Below are positions 7,490 to 12,547 of a stretch of DNA of 12,547 bases, piece by piece (the first letter of the stretch is position 1; each line of letters starts with the position of its first letter). Source of the stretch: CAYGZC01 sp964354225 (GTDB lineage Bacteria; Bacteroidota; Ignavibacteria; UBA10030; SZUA-254); NCBI GenBank assembly GCA_964354225.1, contig CAYGZC010000020.1, positions 1 through 12,547 on the forward strand. Reading direction: 5' to 3'. The notes under the pieces are model-generated. The model did no database searches and was not told the DNA's origin. It was given only the letters and a program-made list of their open reading frames with translations. The position numbers and the translations under genes are program-made.

Positions 7490-8311
7490 TTATTCCCCCA
7501 AGAAACCATTCTTGCCAATATTACACTCAGCAGCAGCACGATTAAACAATTGAAGATAGTCAGTTTTTTCGAGGAGCATTTTTTTTGTAATTGCACCTTG
7601 ACCGGATCCAAGTGGGTAAAAAGGAACAGCCGCTGCAGTGGAATTGACAGGATTATGTTCTATATTGATATCCTTACGGAAAGCCCAAACGTCATCGAAC
7701 CTGCCATCAAACTTTGTACTGCGTGCTATTATTTTTCGCTCAACCCAATCTCGTTCGGGGTCCATATCGATATGAACAACGGCATCGAGTTTTCCATCAT
7801 AGTTATCGTCAACCCAGTGGTTAAAAATTAATTTACAATGGCTTATAAACAGTTTAAATTGTTCTTTGTTAAATTTCTGATTACGCCGAGGAAAGTTCTG
7901 GGTAATTTTTTCATCTTTAAACGCTGCTGCCCCGCCAACAAGTGCCATATAATCAATCTTCCCGTCATTATTGCGGTCAAAGATATACCCCCACGTTGAA
8001 ACTTTTCCAAGCAACGGTTTTATTCCATCGATGTCGACGATCCGGGATATTTCTTTGTCGGGATTGCGAATCGGTTTTTTTGTGATTGCACCAATAAAAA
8101 TTCTTTTCTGACTTTTAGATCCAATGAACGTAACGAACAAGCTATCTATTTTTTTCTGACAAACAATGACGAGTGTTTCGTACAGCGCAGGATAGTCACA
8201 GATGGAATCCGCAGCAGGATAGAATTGCACGATATCTTTTTTTTCTTGCCCAGGCAGGTTAGACGGAAAGATAGTTATAATAAGAAATATGATAGAAAAA
8301 AAATATTTCAT
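7490..8311 (-). CDS. Secreted protein of unknown function with EF-hand-like calcium loops
   Basis: A 273-residue protein with a Sec signal peptide (hydrophobic FFSIIFLIITIF, probable cleavage near LPGQ-E, residue 22). I do not recognise the family as a whole. Two calcium-binding-type loops are visible: DRNNDGKID at 112-120 and DDNYDGKLD at 168-176. Both carry acidic or Asn ligands at loop positions 1, 3, 5 and 9. A degenerate third copy, STKFDGRFDDVW, begins near 198. The spacing of about 56 and then 30 residues, and the absence of flanking paired helices, suggests dockerin- or thrombospondin-3-type loops rather than a classical EF-hand pair. The ribosome binding site AAAGG (8320-8324) precedes the ATG by 8 nt. 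It begins 19 nt after the peptidase-like lipoprotein stop, so the two are probably one operon. Confidence 0.65.
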   Translation of the reverse strand: MKYFFSIIFLIITIFPSNLPGQEKKDIVQFYPAADSICDYPALYETLVIVCQKKIDSLFVTFIGSKSQKRIFIGAITKKPIRNPDKEISRIVDIDGIKPLLGKVSTWGYIFDRNNDGKIDYMALVGGAAAFKDEKITQNFPRRNQKFNKEQFKLFISHCKLIFNHWVDDNYDGKLDAVVHIDMDPERDWVERKIIARSTKFDGRFDDVWAFRKDINIEHNPVNSTAAAVPFYPLGSGQGAITKKMLLEKTDYLQLFNRAAAECNIGKNGFLGE

Positions 8312-8330
8312 AAAAATTACCTTTGATAAA

Positions 8331-9986
8331 TTACTCTTTTGATTTCTTTGTAATTAAAGCTATCTGTTCGATCCCTAACTGGCGCAAATAAGCCCCGGGC
8401 TCCACCGATTTCCCTGTCGCGCCGCGGATGCGATCATGCCACTCTAAAGTCTCGCCCATTTTATAAAGGTGCTCAATCATCCACAGCGCAACTTTTCGAT
8501 TGGAAATTTTCTCATTACCGAACTTGCTGGTCAGCGCTTCATGAAGCTGTGTTGCGATCATCATTCTTAAAATGTATTTATAGTTGCTGCACGCTGATTG
8601 CACAAAGGTAAATGGGGGTGTGAACGGTTGAGTTCCATTCTTACAGGAATCTGCAAGCAAATATTTTTTAAACATAATTCTATCTAATCCGGCAATATCC
8701 TGATCAGGGTTTTTATAGATCTCGTACTCAGTGAAAAATTCTTTGAGAGCAATTCGCAATTTGAAGAGTTCTGGTAAAGCTCGCTTGCTTAGATTAGATT
8801 TTATTTTTTTTTCTTTTGCCTTGGTGAATACTGCCAACCAAAGCGAGTCCTCTATAAATCCTTCATGCATTTGAGCAACACCTTCCTCGTATGCAGGTGA
8901 GAAAGCACCTTGAATCAAGTTGTATCCTTTAAGAATGGGATAATCGACATTCGTGTAAATTGCCCTTAGTGCGCTGCCATATTCATGCAAGCCCGATCTA
9001 TAAAATTGAACACCTTGTTGTGATTTAATAATTATCCGCACATCATTTGGAATGGATAGGAAGAGACATGTACCGTCGAGTGAAATGTTATTGATCGTTT
9101 CTTTAATAGGCAGTGAATCTGCCTTGAACCCGATTCCTTTTTCAAAACGATGAATAATCGTAAAACCCGAATCTCGCGGAAAATACTTATCGGGGAGAGC
9201 AGCTGCATCACGCTGAACAAATTCCATATCCCATCGCCCAAATTCTTTAATGCGTAATTTCTTCTTAGTCAAGGAAAGAGATTTTTCATATTCAAGATGT
9301 GTATGCTCTTCCAAGCTGTTCAATGTTTTTAGCAGCCATTTTTCGTCGATTGCTTCCAGATGTAATACAAGTGAATAGTAATTTGGAAAACCAAATGTTC
9401 GAGCTTTCTCATTGTACAATCTCACAAGATGAAGGTAATGGCTTGTTATCTCTGTGTCAGGTTGAGCTGCCAGCCATATCTTGCGGCGGCGTGTTTGTTT
9501 TTTTTCACCCTGGAGCATAGTGTTTATTGCTTGGAGCGTTACTGTGCTGCCATCAATTTTAAGTTTGAAATTGGAGATTTTCTGTTCGAGAAAATTTCTT
9601 AGTGCTGCAATTTCAGGATCAGAGTAAATTGCACCACCAATGAAGCATCGATGCCATAATTCGAGCCGGCGGGTAAGGAGTTTATCTGCCAGTGAGCCCG
9701 ATCTGTTTCTCCACTCCTCAATAGTTTTACATGCAGTAGTGTCGGAAAATATTTTTATAAATTCAGCTTGTGGTGTATTGAAATCGAACGTACCGCTTTT
9801 GGAATACATATTCCAGCGTGCAAGTTCCATCTGCATGCAGGCGGTTTCATAGCGCTTCTCAAGGGAATCGAGATAGATGTACAACTCGTCTTTTGTTGTA
9901 ACTTTGGGCTTGTCTTCCCTTTTACAAGCAGTGCAAGACAACAGCACAATAACAGCGCAAACAAGCTGTAAAGATTTTTGAATCAT
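8331..9986 (-). CDS. Lipoprotein related to M2/M3 zinc metallopeptidases, zinc motif degenerate
   Basis: A 551-residue protein with a lipoprotein signal (VIVLLSC, lipid attachment expected at Cys18, followed by CTACK), hence probably periplasmic or outer-membrane anchored. The long alpha-helical body and the segment SGLHEYGSALRAIY (332-344), followed by PAYEEGVAQMHEGF (364-377), match the architecture of gluzincin peptidases of the M2 (ACE-like)/M3 type. There an HExGH helix and a downstream Glu bind zinc. Here the motif is HEYGS: His334, Glu335 and the candidate third ligand Glu367/368 are present, but the second zinc His is Ser338 (codon AGC at 8975-8973). It may be a pseudoenzyme or have altered metal binding. 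The frame is intact over its full length, so it is not an obvious pseudogene. It lies upstream of the calcium-loop protein. Confidence 0.7.
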   Translation of the reverse strand: MIQKSLQLVCAVIVLLSCTACKREDKPKVTTKDELYIYLDSLEKRYETACMQMELARWNMYSKSGTFDFNTPQAEFIKIFSDTTACKTIEEWRNRSGSLADKLLTRRLELWHRCFIGGAIYSDPEIAALRNFLEQKISNFKLKIDGSTVTLQAINTMLQGEKKQTRRRKIWLAAQPDTEITSHYLHLVRLYNEKARTFGFPNYYSLVLHLEAIDEKWLLKTLNSLEEHTHLEYEKSLSLTKKKLRIKEFGRWDMEFVQRDAAALPDKYFPRDSGFTIIHRFEKGIGFKADSLPIKETINNISLDGTCLFLSIPNDVRIIIKSQQGVQFYRSGLHEYGSALRAIYTNVDYPILKGYNLIQGAFSPAYEEGVAQMHEGFIEDSLWLAVFTKAKEKKIKSNLSKRALPELFKLRIALKEFFTEYEIYKNPDQDIAGLDRIMFKKYLLADSCKNGTQPFTPPFTFVQSACSNYKYILRMMIATQLHEALTSKFGNEKISNRKVALWMIEHLYKMGETLEWHDRIRGATGKSVEPGAYLRQLGIEQIALITKKSKE

Positions 9987-10025
9987 CCAAGCTTTTAATG
10001 AATTGAATTTATAGTTCTGGTCTGT

Positions 10026-10054
10026 AAGATAATGAATATTTCAAGGATTTTCCA
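10026..10054 (-). promoter_or_regulatory. Possible promoter of the peptidase-like lipoprotein gene
   Basis: On the minus strand TGGAAA (10054-10049), 17 nt and TATCTT (10031-10026) precede the ATG at 9986 by about 40 nt. The -10 fits TAnnTT, but the -35 matches only four of six consensus positions. The region 9987-10083 holds nothing else recognisable. Confidence 0.25.
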
Positions 10055-10083
10055 GAGCTTACCGCTTCATGCGGAAGAAATTA

Positions 10084-10209
10084 TTACTGAAGCTGCACAC
10101 CTTCAACCGCAATCATCCGACTGTTTGGAGTTGCATGGCGTAATTTTTTATATTCTTCATAACCAACAGGTTCAGTTGCAGTTATATCAACAATTACGTA
10201 AGCTGGCAT
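10084..10209 (-). pseudogene. Internally deleted DUF1330 mini-gene (41 codons)
   Basis: Minus-strand translation from the ATG at 10209 gives MPAYVIVDITATEPVGYEEY, the unmistakable N-terminus of DUF1330 proteins. It is followed directly by KKLRHATPNSRMIAVEGVQLQ and a TAA stop. The second half resembles the C-terminal end of the same domain, where homologues read roughly LR..A.SR.IVVEGV. A whole DUF1330 protein is about 95 residues, so about 50 central residues are missing, with the frame preserved. The ribosome binding site AGGAG (10217-10221) at 7-nt spacing is the best in the window, so the remnant is probably still translated. DUF1330 is a small ferredoxin-like alpha/beta domain of unknown function. 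It lies 51 nt after the HEAGH membrane protein. Either a decaying gene or a genuine micro-protein. Confidence 0.7.
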
Positions 10210-10216
10210 TGCAGTT

Positions 10217-10221
10217 CTCCT
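10217..10221 (-). promoter_or_regulatory. Strong ribosome binding site for the DUF1330 remnant
   Basis: AGGAG on the minus strand, 7 nt before the ATG at 10209. Its quality is unusual for this window, where most starts lack a Shine-Dalgarno, and it argues that the short reading frame was, or is, a real gene. Confidence 0.65.
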
Positions 10222-10260
10222 AGATAAAAGATTCTTTAGATTTGATTTCAAGTTAAATGG

Positions 10261-10806
10261 TTATTCAGGAAATGATTGTACTTCATACCATCGAAAGTCC
10301 CTAATAGCGAAAACGATTCCAATTACAATCGAAGTTGCGCAGAGAAAAATCCCGACAATGAACACACTGTCGCCAAGCGGTTCTGCAGCATCAAGATTAT
10401 CAGAGAGGAGCCAGTTCCAGTCATGGATCAATCCTTTACCGATGAGGTGAAGTTTGCGGAACGGTGCGTCTTTTATATAGATACTTACGTTAACCATATT
10501 CTCACCCATCCAGAAACCTGCCGTGCCGATATACCAGTTCCGCTGCCTTGCGATGATCATAACGAGTGAGAGCGGAAGCAATATTTGTATAAGTGAGCCG
10601 CCCAGAAAGTACATCCACCGCCCGAATATTTTAAAGAGCAAGTGTCCCGCCTCATGCATGTATAAATTCATCCAGTCAGTAATCCAAAGTAGAAATGGTG
10701 GACGAAATGCACTTGACGTAGGATCGTAGTCTGCTGCTAAAAAGTAGACCAGATATGCGAGATATGCGTAGAGAAAAAGCTTAATTGTGAAGATGATATT
10801 TTTCAT
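10261..10806 (-). CDS. Small integral membrane protein with an HEAGH zinc-protease motif (M50-like)
   Basis: A 181-residue membrane protein with about four hydrophobic segments (roughly 5-24, 66-86, 91-110 and 148-168). HEAGH at 51-55, at the start of LYMHEAGHLLFKIFG and followed by GGSLIQILLPL, is the zinc-binding signature of a metalloprotease placed at or within the membrane, as in the site-2/M50 class. A second conserved-looking segment, GENMVNVSIYIKDA (101-114), ends in an Asp that might be the third metal ligand, by analogy with the late Asp of M50 enzymes; this is inference. No PDZ domain is present. Substrates are unknown. The start codon lacks a clear ribosome binding site. The 88-nt spacer upstream (10807-10894) shows nothing definite. 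Confidence 0.65.
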   Translation of the reverse strand: MKNIIFTIKLFLYAYLAYLVYFLAADYDPTSSAFRPPFLLWITDWMNLYMHEAGHLLFKIFGRWMYFLGGSLIQILLPLSLVMIIARQRNWYIGTAGFWMGENMVNVSIYIKDAPFRKLHLIGKGLIHDWNWLLSDNLDAAEPLGDSVFIVGIFLCATSIVIGIVFAIRDFRWYEVQSFPE

Positions 10807-10894
10807 AAACCGTTTGTTTTTCCAAAACCGCTCTCGTTCGCCTAAGTATTTAAATTCTATTGTAAATGATTCGGTCTCTATCTCATAATGAAAT

Positions 10895-12064
10895 TTATTT
10901 CTCCAATATCATCTTTCGTGTCTGGAAGAAGGTGCCTGCTTGCCCGTTCCGACTTGTCGGAACGAGGTCTCGTGACACCAACGGAGTCACGGACAATCGG
11001 TAAAAATATGTCCCGCTTGCAAGTTCGTTCCGGCTCCAATCAATTTTATAACTGCCCGGCTCTTTTATGCCATCCACTAATGTTGCGATTTCTTTTCCTA
11101 CAGCATCGTACAATTTCAATGTCACCCAAGAATTATCGGATAACTGATAAGGAATAACCGTTGACGGGTTAAACGGATTCGGGTAGTTCTGTTCGAGTGT
11201 GAAGGATTGTGGGTGCAAACCGGTTGCTTCATTAACTGCATTGATTATTTGTGCGTCATACCAAGCAGTGTACCACAACGATGCGAGTGCGACAGTTGCA
11301 TGTTGAACCTGCTCTTTTGTAAAACCTTCGGTTCTTGACCAGAGGGCAGAATAATAATTTGCAGGTGCATCGCCGATGCCGTTCCAACCGGAAAAGAATT
11401 TCGCGTAGTTGTCAGCCGCAATGAGTGAGTCAACGAGCGAGTTCGAGTGATAGATGTATTCGAAAATAAAATCGAGCGGGGATGAGATATAAAGAACTGA
11501 ATCCGTATTTACAGTAAGAAAATCCTGATACGTGTTGATCATCCTGGTCTCATATCGAGAATGCAATCCACCGGGATTGTAGTTTAGCGTACAATGAAGC
11601 GGCTGATGAGCATCGCCTACATAATGACCGAGATCGCTCATTGTCAGTTTTGCTTTGCTCAGATCGCCGCGCGCAAGTTGTGCAGTGAGTGAATCCAATA
11701 CCATTTTCGTCGCCCATGGCAATGTACCCGCATCGCGCACAAATTGCCTTTCAGCTATCATAAAAACAGAATCAAGCGTGTGCGGAAGATTCTGGAAATC
11801 AGGATAAATATCTATGTCGATAAAATGTCGTTGTGCTTCAGCGAAGAACGATGTGTCGTTGTAATCTTTTCGATAATCGGCATCAGAGGCATGGGATCCA
11901 TAAAATAAACTATCCACTATAAAACTATTCAACTCGTTGGGAAGGTGCCTCACCGCTTTAAGATTGATAAAACGATGTGCAGTTGAGCCCCAGGAATAAG
12001 CAAAGTTTACAATTGAGAATAAAAAGGCGATGCATCCAATCGCGATGCGTGCATATTGTTTCAT
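10895..12064 (-). CDS. T9SS-secreted S1/P1 nuclease / zinc phospholipase C superfamily protein
   Basis: A 389-residue protein. The signal peptide ends AYS-W25, which puts Trp at the mature N-terminus, where its amino group binds zinc in this superfamily. Other ligands align: His30 (P1 His6), Asp61 or Asp63, His80, His147-x3-Asp151-x5-His157 in DLGHYVGDAHQPLH (P1 His116/Asp120/His126), then His168-x3-Glu172. The last pair is HxxxD in P1 nuclease and HxxxE in B. cereus phospholipase C, so nuclease or lipase activity cannot be decided. Residues 285-389 form a T9SS type A sorting domain: NYPNPFNPST, LKLYDAVGKEIATLV, SGTYFYRL and the basic end TRKMILEK. A 17-residue GC-rich insertion (about 360-376) interrupts this domain. 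It starts 13 nt after the Lon-family stop. Confidence 0.85.
   Translation of the reverse strand: MKQYARIAIGCIAFLFSIVNFAYSWGSTAHRFINLKAVRHLPNELNSFIVDSLFYGSHASDADYRKDYNDTSFFAEAQRHFIDIDIYPDFQNLPHTLDSVFMIAERQFVRDAGTLPWATKMVLDSLTAQLARGDLSKAKLTMSDLGHYVGDAHQPLHCTLNYNPGGLHSRYETRMINTYQDFLTVNTDSVLYISSPLDFIFEYIYHSNSLVDSLIAADNYAKFFSGWNGIGDAPANYYSALWSRTEGFTKEQVQHATVALASLWYTAWYDAQIINAVNEATGLHPQSFTLEQNYPNPFNPSTVIPYQLSDNSWVTLKLYDAVGKEIATLVDGIKEPGSYKIDWSRNELASGTYFYRLSVTPLVSRDLVPTSRNGQAGTFFQTRKMILEK
10937..10991. repeat. GC-rich double-hairpin segment, candidate palindromic insertion element
   Basis: Two hairpins lie six bases apart. The first (10945-10964) has perfect 9-bp arms CGTTCCGAC/GTCGGAACG around TT. 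The second (10971-10991) has CGTGAC/GTCACG arms extended by CC/GG across an A-A mismatch, with loop AAC. The segment is about 60 % GC in an AT-rich setting. It encodes, on the minus strand, residues 360-376 of the T9SS protein, exactly where family members have no residues. No second copy occurs in this window, so repetition in the genome is inferred, not seen. Confidence 0.5.
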
Positions 12065-12077
12065 GAATTTCTTTCGT

Positions 12078-12547
12078 TTAAACTAAAAGTTCTTTCCAGT
12101 GTTTAGCGTATTGAGCTAAGGTTTGATCAGCAAGGTAATGCACCGATCCTTTTAGGAATGAGCCGTCCTTCAGGCGCTTTCCAGCAGGAATGTTTGTGAG
12201 AATTTCTATGCCTTCATCAATAGTTTTGATAGCGTGTATATGGAACATACCTTTGCTTACTGCTTCGATTACATCGTGACGCAGCATTAAATCTTTCTTG
12301 TTTTGATGCGGGATAAGAACACCCTGTTTACCGGTGAGACCACGCTTTAGACAAATATCGAAAAAACCTTCAATCTTTTGATTCACTCCGCCGATTGGCT
12401 GAATCTCACCATTCTGATTTACTGAACCGGTGACACCAATATCCTGCCGAAGAGGTACATTGGCAAGACTGGAGAGGATGGCATAAATTTCTGTTGATGA
12501 TGCGCTGTCACCGTCAACGCCGCCGTAGTTTTGCTCGAACGTGATGC
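12078..12547 (-). CDS. Lon-related ATP-dependent protease, C-terminal proteolytic domain (5' end outside the window)
   Basis: The minus-strand frame is open from the window edge to a TAA at 12078, giving 156 visible residues before stop-codon accounting. It reads ITFEQNYGGVDGDSASSTEI at the start. The catalytic Ser lies in GDSAS (codon 12506-12504), and the catalytic Lys in GGVNQKIEG (codon 12377-12375) is 43 residues later, the same Ser-Lys spacing as in E. coli Lon. The sequence around it (FFDICLKRGLTGKQGVLIP) resembles the YcbZ/LonH-type 'Lon-related' proteases with an AAA_32 ATPase domain more than classical LonA; the ATPase part is not visible. Such proteins are cytoplasmic. The final segment GSVHYLADQTLAQYAKHW is a short helical tail. 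The S1/P1-type gene starts 13 nt downstream. Confidence 0.9.
   Translation of the reverse strand, partial: ITFEQNYGGVDGDSASSTEIYAILSSLANVPLRQDIGVTGSVNQNGEIQPIGGVNQKIEGFFDICLKRGLTGKQGVLIPHQNKKDLMLRHDVIEAVSKGMFHIHAIKTIDEGIEILTNIPAGKRLKDGSFLKGSVHYLADQTLAQYAKHWKELLV

Noticed and set aside
8537..8551. HEALT at residues 482-486 as an alternative zinc motif in the peptidase-like lipoprotein
   Set aside because: It lacks the second histidine too, and its position near the C-terminus does not fit the M2/M3 layout.
10032..10223. Plus-strand open frame of 63 codons opposite the DUF1330 remnant
   Set aside because: It has no ribosome binding site or recognisable domain and is the antisense shadow of the clear DUF1330 sequence.
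1..12547. tRNA or rRNA genes, CRISPR arrays, transposases, attachment sites
   Set aside because: None was seen on reading: no tRNA-like cloverleaf, no regularly spaced repeats, and every long gene has a housekeeping or envelope explanation.

Overview
The window looks like chromosome from a member of the Bacteroidota/Ignavibacteriota (FCB) lineage. One protein (10895-12064) ends in a type IX secretion (T9SS) sorting domain with the hallmark NYPNPFNP motif. The omega subunit and CoaBC have FCB-like features, ribosome binding sites are often weak or absent, and the best promoter candidate reads TTGAC-N17-TAnnTT. The species cannot be named from this sequence.

Left part (1-4118, minus strand): a compact housekeeping operon reading yicC, gmk, rpoZ, coaBC, a family-4 uracil-DNA glycosylase, then dnaB (only its N-terminus is in the window). 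The gaps are 60, 34, 12, 12 and 2 nt, so translational coupling is likely. The operon joins RNA turnover, GTP supply, RNA polymerase assembly, coenzyme A synthesis, uracil repair and replication. A minus-strand promoter inside 4156-4184 fixes the yicC start. A divergent promoter candidate (4251-4279) serves a plus-strand NFACT/RqcH-like gene (4312-5997).

Middle part (5998-7489, plus strand): a small outer-membrane beta-barrel-like protein and a SixA-type phosphohistidine phosphatase, separated by AT-rich spacers.

Right part (7490-12547, minus strand): in transcription order, a Lon-family protease (C-terminal end only), a T9SS-secreted S1/P1 nuclease/phospholipase C superfamily protein, a small membrane protein with an HEAGH zinc motif, a DUF1330 mini-gene missing its middle, a lipoprotein related to M2/M3 metallopeptidases whose zinc motif is broken, and a secreted protein with EF-hand-like calcium loops. 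This half is mostly envelope and secreted proteins.

The most notable signals are: (1) a GC-rich double-hairpin segment that sits in frame inside the T9SS sorting domain and looks like an inserted palindromic element; (2) the DUF1330 remnant, in which the N- and C-terminal motifs are joined in frame without the core; (3) the HEYGS motif replacing HExGH in the peptidase-like lipoprotein. I saw no tRNA, rRNA, CRISPR array, transposase or convincing intrinsic terminator.
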